This document shows, in pieces, positions 1-7,277 of a stretch of DNA of 64,000 nt. The stretch's first letter is position 1. Each line of letters starts with the position of its first letter. The DNA is from Kitasatospora sp. SolWspMP-SS2h (GTDB lineage: Bacteria > Actinomycetota > Actinomycetes > Streptomycetales > Streptomycetaceae). The notes below the pieces were generated by a model, which saw only the letters and a program-made list of their open reading frames with translations, was not told the DNA's origin and searched no databases. The position numbers and the translations under genes are program-made. The stretch is taken from the NCBI RefSeq assembly GCF_003259315.1, contig NZ_QLLT01000025.1:1-64000 (forward strand). The letters run 5' to 3'.

Positions 1-1016
1 GTCATGCAGAAGCAGCTGTCGTCCCAGAACGCGTTGACGTAGTTGCTGCCGTAGTGGACCCGGCTGTACGCGCCGACGCCGTCGTTGCGGATGCCGCTGC
101 GGCCGAAGGTGTTCTTGTAGAAGTCCCAGGTGACGGCCGCGCCGTACTGGGCGTCCACGGCCGCGGACTCGCCGTTGGAGGCGGAGCCGCTGCCCCAGGT
201 GTTGCTGGTCTTGGAGTAGACGGTGCCCTTGCCGGAGGTCTTGCCGGCCAGGGTGGTGGTGTACTGGCCGCCGCGGGTGGCGTCCTTCAGCGTGTAGGTG
301 CTGCCGGACAGCGTGGTGGTCAGCGAGACGCTGCCGACGAAGACGCCGTTGCCGGTGCCGGTCGCGTTGGAGGTCTGCACCTGCTCGTGGCTGGAGAGCA
401 GCGCGCCGCTGTCCGCGTCGGTGACCAGCACCTGGTGGCTCGGGGTGCCGTCCGCCCGGACGCCCTCCACGGTGGTGCGGTAGGCCAGCCGCGGGGCGCC
501 GTCGGCGGCCCAGACCACCAGCTGGGCGTCGCCGCTCGCGCCGGAGACCGAGGCGAGGGCGGCCTCGTCGGCGTCCGCGGTGATGCCGACGGTGGCCTGC
601 ACCGCGCCGGTCGCCTTGGCGGCGGCCTGGCCGGCCGACAGCTTCGGGCTGAGCGAGGCGGGGGCCAGGCTGCCGGGGACGGCCTTGTCGGTGGACTTCA
701 CCTTGCCGTTGGCGGCCTGGTGCACGACCAGGTCGCCGCCGAGCACCGGCAGGCCGTCGTAGGTGCGCTCGTAACGGAAGTGACGGGTGCCGTCGGCGTC
801 GACGACGGCGTCCTTGACGACCAGCTTCTCCTGGGCGCCCAGGCCCAGGGCCTTGGCGGCGGCGGGCGCCTGTGCGGCGGCCAGCGCGAGCTGGTCGCCG
901 TGGCCCAGGGCGGCGGGACTGGGGGCGGCGTACGCCATTCCGGCGCTCACCTGGATCGCACCGGCCAGCAGGGCCGAGGCAGAGAGAACGGCGCCGACAG
1001 CGAGCTTTCGCTTCAC
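1..1016 (-). CDS. Secreted M4 (thermolysin-like) neutral metalloprotease, 5' part only
   Basis: The first 338 codons of a secreted zinc endopeptidase precursor; the window edge removes the rest. The GTG at 1016 has GGAAGG a few bases upstream and opens an N-terminus reading VKRKLAVGAVLSASALLAGA, a typical Sec signal peptide. After it come an FTP/PepSY-type propeptide (residues about 40-200, with YERTYDGLPVLGGDLVVH and YRTTVEGV) and then the start of the peptidase domain, with a run ending NAFWDDSCFCM that matches the region just before the HExxH zinc helix of the family. That helix and the catalytic residues lie outside the window, so activity cannot be judged. Family knowledge: such proteins are autoprocessed extracellular proteases. 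It is divergent from the MarR gene across 462 bp. Confidence 0.88.
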   Translation of the reverse strand, partial: MKRKLAVGAVLSASALLAGAIQVSAGMAYAAPSPAALGHGDQLALAAAQAPAAAKALGLGAQEKLVVKDAVVDADGTRHFRYERTYDGLPVLGGDLVVHQAANGKVKSTDKAVPGSLAPASLSPKLSAGQAAAKATGAVQATVGITADADEAALASVSGASGDAQLVVWAADGAPRLAYRTTVEGVRADGTPSHQVLVTDADSGALLSSHEQVQTSNATGTGNGVFVGSVSLTTTLSGSTYTLKDATRGGQYTTTLAGKTSGKGTVYSKTSNTWGSGSASNGESAAVDAQYGAAVTWDFYKNTFGRSGIRNDGVGAYSRVHYGSNYVNAFWDDSCFCM

Positions 1017-1421
1017 GTACGGGTTCCTTCCGGATCAACCGCGTGTGCGCGGTCACACCTCGTCCCGGGGCACCGGGGTCAGTGCCTGCTGGGGCGGAAC
1101 GGGTGCTGACGTGCAGCTCCGTGCGGTCAGGCGACATCCGCCGGTGGGGTGGGCCGGCGGGTGTCGAACGGGGCTGGCCAGAAGCATGACGACGCGGCGG
1201 CGGCCGGGAACAGCCGTTCGGCAACTATTGGCAAACTCTCGCCAGCGCCCGGGAAAAGAACAGCCCAGGACATTGGATGTTTCACTGCGAACCGTGCCGC
1301 GTGGACTGCGCGAAGGCCCAACTCCGGTGCAATCACTGAATATTGCCGGAATATGCACGGTAAAAGGCCGTCGGCCGGCCGCTCTCGTCTGTTTGGCGTG
1401 ATCCCGCCAAGTGGGGCGGCT

Positions 1422-1439
1422 TGTCCACCATCGTGGACA
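1422..1439. promoter_or_regulatory. Perfect palindrome TGTCCAC-N4-GTGGACA, candidate MarR operator
   Basis: A 7-bp perfect inverted repeat with a 4-bp centre ends 39 bp before the marR GTG start and just upstream of its predicted -35 zone. MarR dimers typically bind palindromes of about this size next to their own gene. Autoregulation is inferred, not shown. Confidence 0.5.
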
Positions 1440-1466
1440 CCTGCTACCCCCGCCCGGCCCCGCGGG

Positions 1467-1472
1467 TACGGT
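1467..1472 (+). promoter_or_regulatory. -10 element TACGGT for a leaderless marR transcript
   Basis: TACGGT fits the actinobacterial TANNNT -10 and ends 6 bp before the GTG at 1479, so transcription would begin at or next to the start codon. No Shine-Dalgarno sequence precedes that GTG, which agrees with leaderless translation. Confidence 0.5.
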
Positions 1473-1478
1473 GGGGGC

Positions 1479-2018
1479 GTGCCCAAGCCCCTCGCCCTCG
1501 ACTTCGACCCGATCGCCCGCGCCGACGAGCTCTGGACCCGCCGCTGGGGCAAGGTGCCGTCCATGGCGGCGATCACCTCGGTGATGCGCGCCCACCAGAT
1601 CCTGCTCGGCCGGGTCGACGCCGTGGTCAAGCCCTACGGCCTCACCTTCGCCCGCTACGAGGCCCTGGTGCTGCTCACCTTCAGCCGCTCCGGCGAGCTC
1701 CCGCTCTCCAAGATCGGCGAGCGCCTGATGGTCCACCCCACCAGCGTCACCAACACCGTCGACCGCCTGGAGCGGGCCGGCCTGGTCACCCGCCGCCCCA
1801 ACCCGCTCGACGGCCGCGGCGTCCTCGCCGCCATCACCGACCGCGGCCGCCGGGTCGTCGAGGAGGCCACCCGCGAACTCGTCACCGTCGAGTTCGGCCT
1901 GGACGGCTACGACGCCGACGCCTGCCGCGAGGTGTTCGACCTGCTGCGCCCGCTGCGGATCGCCGCCGGCGACTTCGAGGCCCCGGCCGGGGAGGGGCCC
2001 GACCGGGACGGCGCGTAG
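1479..2018 (+). CDS. MarR-family winged-helix transcriptional regulator
   Basis: A 179-residue DNA-binding protein of the usual MarR length. The winged helix spans about residues 55-125: LTFARYEALVLL, then LSKIGERLMVHPTSVTNTVDRLERAGLV as the recognition helix region, and a wing with the DGRGVLAAITDRGRR motif typical of MarR. Helices for dimerisation flank it at both ends. The reading frame is open further upstream, but the GTG at 1479 fits best: the protein then begins PKPLALDFDPIARADELW, a -10 hexamer lies 6 bp before it, and upstream codons look non-coding. A palindrome at 1422-1439 suggests self-control. The ligand and targets cannot be read; the adjacent protease, DUF3817 and icmA genes are candidates. 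Confidence 0.85.
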   Translation: MPKPLALDFDPIARADELWTRRWGKVPSMAAITSVMRAHQILLGRVDAVVKPYGLTFARYEALVLLTFSRSGELPLSKIGERLMVHPTSVTNTVDRLERAGLVTRRPNPLDGRGVLAAITDRGRRVVEEATRELVTVEFGLDGYDADACREVFDLLRPLRIAAGDFEAPAGEGPDRDGA

Positions 2019-2025
2019 GGGCGGT

Positions 2026-2031
2026 TACCCT
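2026..2031 (+). promoter_or_regulatory. -10 element TACCCT for a leaderless DUF3817 transcript
   Basis: TACCCT lies 7 bp before the ATG at 2039, with no SD sequence in between. This spacing would place the transcription start at the initiation codon. The hexamer sits only 7 bp after the marR stop, so the membrane gene can be transcribed apart from marR. Confidence 0.45.
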
Positions 2032-2038
2032 CGACTGC

Positions 2039-2371
2039 ATGAAGCAGAGTGTGCTGACCCGCTACCGCGTTATGGCCTACGTCACCGGTGTGCTCCTGAT
2101 CCTGCTCACCCTCGGGGTGATCGCCAAGTACGTCCTCGACGTCTCGGGCGCGTCCGGCTTCACCGCCGCGGTCGGCATCGCGCACGGCTGGCTGTACGTG
2201 GTCTACCTGGCGTTCGCCTTCGACCTGGGCACCAAGGCCAAGTGGCCGATGGGCAAGCTGCTCTGGACCCTGCTGGCCGGCACCGTCCCCACCGCCGTGT
2301 TCTTCGTCGAGCGCCGGGTCGTCCGCGAGGTCGCGCCGCTGGTCGCCGCACCGGAGCCGGTCGCCGCCTGA
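2039..2371 (+). CDS. DUF3817 small integral membrane protein
   Basis: 110 residues with three strongly hydrophobic spans: residues about 10-30 (VMAYVTGVLLILLTLGVIAKY), 42-62 (AVGIAHGWLYVVYLAFAFDLG) and 70-92 (KLLWTLLAGTVPTAVFFVERR). The family signature is visible: a G-x-x-L-x-x-L segment in the first helix, HGW in the second and a conserved P-T-x-x-F-x-x-E/R at the end of the third. Function is unknown in the family, which is found throughout actinobacteria, often next to MarR regulators. The start is fixed by the MKQSVLTRYR N-terminus and the leaderless promoter spacing. A strong hairpin follows the stop. Confidence 0.82.
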   Translation: MKQSVLTRYRVMAYVTGVLLILLTLGVIAKYVLDVSGASGFTAAVGIAHGWLYVVYLAFAFDLGTKAKWPMGKLLWTLLAGTVPTAVFFVERRVVREVAPLVAAPEPVAA

Positions 2372-2395
2372 CCGCGCCCGCACCAGCGCTCTGCC

Positions 2396-2426
2396 GGGGC
2401 GCCCCTTCCGCCGGAAGGGGCGCCCC
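2396..2426 (+). terminator. Rho-independent-like hairpin after DUF3817
   Basis: A 15-bp perfect inverted repeat (2396-2410 with 2412-2426, GGGGCGCCCCTTCCG arm) 25 bp after the DUF3817 stop. There is no T-tract, as is usual for GC-rich actinobacterial terminators. Confidence 0.7.
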
Positions 2427-2456
2427 TCCGCGTGTCCGGGGCCGGCCGTCGACAGG

Positions 2457-2493
2457 TACTAGGACGTCCGAGTAAATTACTAGGACATCCAAG
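2457..2493. promoter_or_regulatory. Paired operator-like sites upstream of icmA
   Basis: TACTAGGACGTCCGAGTA (2457-2474) is an 18-bp palindrome with one mismatched pair, centred on GGACGTCC. A second, degraded copy, TACTAGGACATCCAAG, begins at 2478, exactly 21 bp (about two helical turns) downstream, so both lie on the same DNA face. They are the AT-richest part of this gap and sit 55-91 bp before icmA. This looks like tandem sites for a dimeric repressor. The cognate protein is not identified. Confidence 0.5.
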
Positions 2494-2547
2494 CAGTTCT
2501 TCCGCCGCCCCCACCGGAGCGGCCGCACGGAGCGGGAGTCGGAGCCG

Positions 2548-4248
2548 ATGGACGCCGAGCAGATCGAGGCCGGACGGCAGCGCTGGCAGCAGCGGTACGA
2601 CAGGGCGCGCAAGCGCGACGCGGACTTCACCACGCTGAGCGGCGAGGAGGTCGCCCCGGTCTACGGCCCGCCGCCCGGCCGGGAGGTCGAGGGCTTCGAG
2701 CGGATCGGCTGGCCCGGCGAGTACCCCTACACCCGCGGCCTGCACCCCACCGGCTACCGCGGCCGGGCCTGGACCATCCGCCAGTTCGCCGGCTTCGGCA
2801 ACGCCGAGCAGACCAACGAGCGCTACCGGATGATCCTCGACTCCGGCGGCGGCGGCCTCTCCGTCGCCTTCGACATGCCGACCCTGATGGGCTACGACTC
2901 CGACGACGCCCGCTCGCTCGGCGAGGTCGGCCACTGCGGCGTCGCCATCGACTCCGCCGCCGACATGGAGGTGCTGTTCCGCGGCATCCCGCTCGGCGAG
3001 GTCACCACCTCGATGACCATCAGCGGCCCCGCCGTCCCGGTCTTCTGCATGTACCTGGTCGCCGCCGAGCGCCAGGGCGTCGACCCCGCCGTCCTCAACG
3101 GCACCCTCCAGACCGACATCTTCAAGGAGTACATCGCCCAGAAGGAGTGGCTCTTCGCCCCCGAGCCCCACCTGCGCCTGATCGGCGACCTGATGGAGCA
3201 CTGCGCGGCCGGCATCCCCGCCTACAAGCCGCTCTCCGTCTCCGGCTACCACATCCGCGAGGCCGGGGCCACGGCCGCCCAGGAGCTCGCCTACACCCTC
3301 GCCGACGGCCTCGCCTACGTCGAGCTCGGCCTCTCCCGCGGCCTCGACGTGGACGTCTTCGCCCCCGGCCTGTCCTTCTTCTTCGACGCCCACCTCGACT
3401 TCTTCGAGGAGATCGCCAAGTTCCGCGCCGCCCGCCGGATCTGGGCCCGCTGGATGCGCGACCACTTCGGCGCGAAGACCGACAAGGCGCAGTGGCTGCG
3501 CTTCCACACCCAGACCGCCGGCGTCTCGCTCACCGCCCAGCAGCCCTACAACAACGTGGTCCGCACCGCCGTCGAGGCGCTCTCCGCCGTCCTCGGCGGC
3601 ACCAACTCGCTGCACACCAACGCCCTCGACGAGACGCTCGCCCTCCCCAGCGAGCAGGCCGCCGAGATCGCCCTGCGCACCCAGCAGGTGATCATGGAGG
3701 AGACCGGCGTCACCAACGTCGCCGACCCGCTCGGCGGCTCCTGGTACGTCGAGGCGCTCACCGACCGGATCGAGCGGCAGGCCGAGGCGATCTTCCAGCA
3801 GATCCTGGACAAGGGCGGCCTCGGCCGGGAGGGCGCCGAGCACCCGATCGGCCCGATGACCTCCGGCATCCTGCGCGGCATCGAGGAGGGCTGGTTCACC
3901 GGCGAGATCGCCGAGGCCGCCTTCCGCTACCAGCAGGGCGTCGAGAAGGGCGACAAGCGGGTGGTCGGCGTCAACTGCCACCCCCGCAGCGTCACCCCCG
4001 AGCTGGAGATCCTCCGGGTCAGCCACGAGGTCGAACGCGAGCAGGTCCGCGCCCTGCGCGAGCGCAAGGCGCGGCGCGACGAGGACGCCGTCCGGGCCGG
4101 CCTCGACGCGATGCTCGCCGCCGCCCGCTCCGGCGCCAACATGATCGAGCCGATGCTCCGGGCCGTCCGCGCCGAGGCCACCCTCGGCGAGATCTGCCAC
4201 GCCCTGCGCGAGGAGTGGGGCACCTACCGGGAGAACGCCAGCTTCTAG
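2548..4248 (+). CDS. icmA: Isobutyryl-CoA mutase large (substrate-binding) subunit IcmA
   Basis: 566 residues, the length of known Streptomyces IcmA. It is the TIM-barrel chain that, with a separate B12-binding subunit (IcmB), interconverts isobutyryl-CoA and n-butyryl-CoA, linking valine and fatty-acid breakdown to polyketide precursors. Methylmalonyl-CoA mutases carry Tyr89 and Arg207; isobutyryl-CoA mutases carry Phe80 and Gln198. Here residue 80 is Phe (in TIRQFAGFG) and residue 198 is Gln (in YIAQKEW), so specificity reads as ICM. The conserved active-site His is His235 (SGYHIREAGAT). The C-terminal cobalamin domain (DxHxxG) is absent, as expected, and no icmB is in the window. The start at 2548 has a GGGAG/GGAG purine run upstream. 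Paired palindromes lie in the promoter region. Confidence 0.93.
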   Translation: MDAEQIEAGRQRWQQRYDRARKRDADFTTLSGEEVAPVYGPPPGREVEGFERIGWPGEYPYTRGLHPTGYRGRAWTIRQFAGFGNAEQTNERYRMILDSGGGGLSVAFDMPTLMGYDSDDARSLGEVGHCGVAIDSAADMEVLFRGIPLGEVTTSMTISGPAVPVFCMYLVAAERQGVDPAVLNGTLQTDIFKEYIAQKEWLFAPEPHLRLIGDLMEHCAAGIPAYKPLSVSGYHIREAGATAAQELAYTLADGLAYVELGLSRGLDVDVFAPGLSFFFDAHLDFFEEIAKFRAARRIWARWMRDHFGAKTDKAQWLRFHTQTAGVSLTAQQPYNNVVRTAVEALSAVLGGTNSLHTNALDETLALPSEQAAEIALRTQQVIMEETGVTNVADPLGGSWYVEALTDRIERQAEAIFQQILDKGGLGREGAEHPIGPMTSGILRGIEEGWFTGEIAEAAFRYQQGVEKGDKRVVGVNCHPRSVTPELEILRVSHEVEREQVRALRERKARRDEDAVRAGLDAMLAAARSGANMIEPMLRAVRAEATLGEICHALREEWGTYRENASF

Positions 4249-4308
4249 GCCCTGCCCGACCGCCCGCCCGACCACCCGGCCGCCCCGGAGGCCTGTCCGT
4301 CCGCGCCC

Positions 4309-4314
4309 CTATCC
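4309..4314 (+). promoter_or_regulatory. -10 element TATCCT before the ECF sigma gene
   Basis: TATCCT lies about 26 bp before the ATG at 4340 and upstream of the GGGGAG ribosome site, so the transcript would have a leader of about 20 nt. Confidence 0.35.
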
Positions 4315-4339
4315 TGGCCCGGGGAAAGGGGAGTGACGG

Positions 4340-5257
4340 ATGACCGGGGGAGCGCGGCTCGCCGAGCGGTTCGAGGAGCACCGGCCCAGGCTGCGGGCGG
4401 TGGCGTACCGGATGCTCGGGTCACTGGGCGAGGCCGACGACGTGGTGCAGGAGACCTGGCTGCGGCTGGACCGGCACGCCGAGGAGGTGGAGAACCTGGG
4501 CGGCTGGCTGACCACCGTCGCCTCCCGGGTCTGCCTGAACGAGCTGCGCGGCCGGGAGCGGCGGCGCGAGGAGGAGCTGGACACCTCGGTGCCGGACCCG
4601 GTGCTGGCCGCGCCGGAGCGGGACGACCCGGAGGCGGCCGCGCTGCTGGGCGACCGGGTGGGGATCGCGCTCCAGGTGGTGCTGGGCACGCTCGGCCCGG
4701 CCGAGCGGCTCGGGTTCGTGCTGCACGACCTGTTCGCGGTGCCGTTCGAGGAGATCGCGCCGCTGCTGGACAAGTCTCCGGCGGCGGTGCGGCAGGCGGT
4801 GAGCCGGGCCCGCCGGCGAGTGCGTGAGGGCGCCCCGGAGCCGGACCGCGACCCGGCGGCCCAGCGGGCCGCGGTGGAGGCGTTCCGGGCGGCCTCCCGG
4901 GACGGCGACTTCGAGGCCCTGGTGGCGGTGCTGGCCCCGGACGCGGTGCTGCGGGCGGACGGCGGCACCGCGATGGCGGCGCTCAGCAAGGTGCTCCGCG
5001 GCAGCCGGGCGATCGCCTCCTCGGCGCAGGGCTTCCGGCACCTGCTGCCGTTCGGCCGCCCGGTGCTGGTGAACGGCGCCCACGGGGTGCTGACGGTGGT
5101 GGACGGCGCGCCGGTCTCGGTGATGGCGTTCACCGTGGTGGACGGCCTGGTCGCGCGGATCGACGTGCTGGCCGACCCGGAGCGGCTGGCGGCGCTGGAC
5201 CTGACCGGCCTGACCGGCCCGGACGGCCCTGACGGGCCCGCCGGCCTCGACGGCTGA
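4340..5257 (+). CDS. ECF-family sigma factor with C-terminal SnoaL-like domain (ECF41/SigJ type)
   Basis: 305 residues. Region 2 is at about residues 10-80 (FEEHRPRLRAVAYRMLGSLG, EADDVVQETWLRL) and region 4 at about 110-165 (LGPAERLGFVLHDLFAVPFE, SPAAVRQAVSRARRRVR). A C-terminal NTF2/SnoaL-like domain follows (about 175-290, AFRAASRDGDFEALVAVLAPDAVLRADGG), which in the ECF41 group contacts the core sigma and controls its activity in place of an anti-sigma factor. ECF41 genes usually sit next to a carboxymuconolactone decarboxylase or oxidoreductase partner, and none is adjacent here. The start has GGGGAG six bases upstream. The last codons are a low-complexity Gly/Pro/Asp repeat. It converges with the TetR gene, with 7 bp between stops. 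Confidence 0.88.
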   Translation: MTGGARLAERFEEHRPRLRAVAYRMLGSLGEADDVVQETWLRLDRHAEEVENLGGWLTTVASRVCLNELRGRERRREEELDTSVPDPVLAAPERDDPEAAALLGDRVGIALQVVLGTLGPAERLGFVLHDLFAVPFEEIAPLLDKSPAAVRQAVSRARRRVREGAPEPDRDPAAQRAAVEAFRAASRDGDFEALVAVLAPDAVLRADGGTAMAALSKVLRGSRAIASSAQGFRHLLPFGRPVLVNGAHGVLTVVDGAPVSVMAFTVVDGLVARIDVLADPERLAALDLTGLTGPDGPDGPAGLDG

Positions 5258-5264
5258 GCCCGGA

Positions 5265-5960
5265 TCAGCGCAGCAGCCCCGGGAAGGGGCCCAGCAGTAG
5301 GGTGGTGAAGCGGCGGATCCAGTCCGGGGTGACGGGTTCGCCGCTCACCAGCAGCCGGTGCTCGACGGTGCCGGCGATGGTGTCGAAGATGATGTCGATC
5401 TCCTCGTCGGCGGCGGCCCGGTCCCGGTCCGGGTCCATCTCGCCGCGGGCCTGGGCGTTGGCCCGGCCGAGTTCGACCAGGACCTTCTGCGGCTGGACGA
5501 TCCGCTCCCGGATCCGCCGGCGCAGCTGCGGGTCGCGGGTGCCCTCGGCGAACAGGGCGAGCAGCGCGGCCTGGGTCTCGGGGAGGCTGAGCAGTTCGGC
5601 GAAGCGGGCGACCACGGCCTCGATGTCGGCCTGGAGGCTGCCGCGGTCGGCGCACTCCAGCTGGTCGAAGAGGCTGGCGATGGCGTCGACGACGAGTTCG
5701 CTCTTGGACGGCCAGCGCCGGTAGAGGGTGGTCTTGGCCACGCCGGCCCGCAGGGCGACGTCGCCCATGGTGAGCCCGCCCCAGCCGAGTTCGGCGAGCG
5801 CCTCGCGGGTGGCGTCGAGGATGGCCTGGTCGGCGGCGGCGCTGCGGGGGCGGCCCTTGCCGCGGGCGGGCGGCGCGCCGGGCGGGGCGTCCTCGACGGG
5901 TGCGGCGTCCGGGGCGGGCGGGTCCTGGTGCTCGGCGGGCTGCCGGGTGGTGGGGGCCAC
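5265..5960 (-). CDS. TetR/AcrR-family transcriptional regulator
   Basis: 231 residues. The GTG start has AGGAGG six bases upstream. After a disordered Pro/Ala-rich tail (residues 1-35), the TetR helix-turn-helix occupies about 40-85 (ILDATREALAELGWGGLTMG, VALRAGVAKTTLYRRWPSKS). The C-terminal ligand/dimer domain follows, with the HRLLVSGEPVTPDWIRRF region near the end. A TTACT-N4-AGTAA palindrome lies 18-31 bp before the start and probably mediates autorepression. The nearest divergent gene, a thioredoxin-TPR protein, is 336 bp away, so the regulon is unclear. The ligand cannot be inferred. Confidence 0.87.
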   Translation of the reverse strand: MAPTTRQPAEHQDPPAPDAAPVEDAPPGAPPARGKGRPRSAAADQAILDATREALAELGWGGLTMGDVALRAGVAKTTLYRRWPSKSELVVDAIASLFDQLECADRGSLQADIEAVVARFAELLSLPETQAALLALFAEGTRDPQLRRRIRERIVQPQKVLVELGRANAQARGEMDPDRDRAAADEEIDIIFDTIAGTVEHRLLVSGEPVTPDWIRRFTTLLLGPFPGLLR

Positions 5961-5977
5961 CGCGCCTCCTGGCTTGT

Positions 5978-5991
5978 TTACTCAGAAGTAA
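5978..5991. promoter_or_regulatory. Palindrome TTACT-N4-AGTAA upstream of tetR
   Basis: A perfect 5-4-5 inverted repeat in a short AT-rich patch directly upstream of the TetR ribosome-binding site. It is the only AT-rich palindrome in the 336-bp gap, placed where a self-regulating TetR protein would block its own promoter. Confidence 0.5.
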
Positions 5992-6296
5992 CTTGTTGCT
6001 TCCACGGTAGCGACATGCCGCGTCGACCGGCACCCGCCCCGGACCGGAAAGTGGGACAGCTCACGCTCCGGGAGGGTGCGGGGGGCTTGCGGGGGGAGCC
6101 CGGGGGGCAGATACGCTACGACCAGTAGCGAAAGAGCGACGACCATCGCGCCCCGCCCCGGGATCGGGCGGGCGCCCGACGCGGGTGGGGACCCGCGTCG
6201 AACGGTCCGGGCCCCGCCGGGGAGGCGGGCGGCCCGCTCCGGTCTTTTCCGGGTGGATGGCACCCGGCACCGGCTCCGACGGGGGAGGATAGGGCC
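5992..6296. other. Intergenic region between tetR and the thioredoxin gene
   Basis: About 300 bp with no supported gene; short frames on both strands have no ribosome site or family resemblance. A TACGCT/TACGAC patch near 6113-6122 could be a -10 for the rightward gene. GGGAGGA at 6285-6291 is the ribosome site of that gene. Confidence 0.4.
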
Positions 6297-7277
6297 ATGC
6301 AGTCACGGAATTCGCGTCTCAACAGCTCCGCCCTCCGCGGTGCGGTGGACCTCGCCGCGGTGAAGGCGGCCGGAGAGGCCGCCCAGAAGGCGGAGCAGAC
6401 CCGGGCCGAGCGGGCCCGGCAGGCGGCGGCGGGCGACGGCCCGGCGCTCGCGGACTACCCCCTGGTCCTGGACGTCACCGAGGAGACCTTCGAGTCCGAG
6501 GTGGTCCAGCGCTCGGCCGAGGTCCCGGTGGTGGTGGACTTCTGGGCCGAGTGGTGCGGCCCGTGCAAGCAGCTCAGTCCGGTGCTGGAGCGCCTCGCCG
6601 AGGAGTACGCCGGCCGGATCGTGCTCGCCAAGATCGACGTGGACGCCAACCCGGAGATCGCCCAGCAGTTCGGGATCCAGGGCATTCCGGCCGTGATGGC
6701 GGTGGTGGCGGGCCAGCTGGTGCCGCTGTTCCAGGGCGCCGAGAACGAGGCGAACGTCCGCAAGATCCTGGACCAGCTGATCGCGGTGGCCGAGCAGCGC
6801 TTCGGCATCGTCGGCGGGGCCGCCGGCGGCGGCGAGGGCGCGGCGGCCGAGCCCCGGGTGCCGGCCGACCCGGCGCTGGAGGCCGCGCACGACGCGCTGG
6901 ACCGGGGCGACCTGGCCGGCGCGGTGCGGGCGTACCAGAACGTGCTGAGCGACCGGCCCGGGCACGTCGAGGCCAAGCTGGGCCTGGCCCAGGCGCAGCT
7001 GCTGCAGCGGGTGGAGGAGCTCGACCCGCAGCAGGTGCGCGCCGACGCGGCGGCCGACCCGAAGGACGTGCCGGCCCAGCTGCGGGCCGCCGACCTGGAC
7101 CTGGTCGGCGGACACGTGGAGGACGCCTTCGGGCGCCTGGTCGACACCGTCGCCCGGACGTTCGGCGAGGACCGGGACGCGGCGCGGCTGCGGCTGCTGG
7201 AGCTGTTCGAGGTGATCGGCTCGGAGGACCCGCGCACCGTGGCGGCCCGCCAGGCGCTGGCCCGGGTGCTGTTCTGA
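6297..7277 (+). CDS. Thioredoxin-fold protein with TPR-like C-terminus (CnoX/YbbN type)
   Basis: 326 residues. The thioredoxin domain (about 55-165) has an intact WCGPC active site at residues 86-90 and the cis-proline segment GIQGIPAVM. A glycine/alanine linker follows, then a helical TPR-like region (about 190-326) with ALDRGDLAGAVRAYQNVL and DLVGGHVEDAFGRLVDTV. This matches the co-chaperone family of E. coli CnoX (YbbN), where the first Cys is often lost; here both Cys are present, so redox activity is possible. Location is cytoplasmic: there is no signal peptide, and the N-terminal about 45 residues are charged and helical. GGGAGGA eight bases upstream fixes the start. Confidence 0.9.
   Translation: MQSRNSRLNSSALRGAVDLAAVKAAGEAAQKAEQTRAERARQAAAGDGPALADYPLVLDVTEETFESEVVQRSAEVPVVVDFWAEWCGPCKQLSPVLERLAEEYAGRIVLAKIDVDANPEIAQQFGIQGIPAVMAVVAGQLVPLFQGAENEANVRKILDQLIAVAEQRFGIVGGAAGGGEGAAAEPRVPADPALEAAHDALDRGDLAGAVRAYQNVLSDRPGHVEAKLGLAQAQLLQRVEELDPQQVRADAAADPKDVPAQLRAADLDLVGGHVEDAFGRLVDTVARTFGEDRDAARLRLLELFEVIGSEDPRTVAARQALARVLF

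Larger units (their letters stand above)
1017..1478. other. Intergenic region between the protease and marR (462 bp)
   Basis: No convincing gene. It must hold the divergent promoters of the protease and the MarR gene. Visible elements are a perfect 7-4-7 palindrome at 1422-1439 (listed separately), a TTGGCG/CGCCAA inverted repeat around 1393-1410, an imperfect AATATT-type repeat near 1339-1356, and a -10-like hexamer six bases before the marR start. Confidence 0.6.

Noticed and set aside
2203..4275. A 690-residue open frame on the minus strand across icmA
   Set aside because: It is the antisense shadow of icmA, made of Gly/Ala/Val/Leu/Asp runs typical of high-GC codon complements, with no ribosome site.
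5200..5252. CTGACCGGC/GACGG-type repeated triplets at the end of the sigma factor gene
   Set aside because: They encode a short Gly/Pro/Asp-rich C-tail and are too irregular to call a repeat element or terminator.
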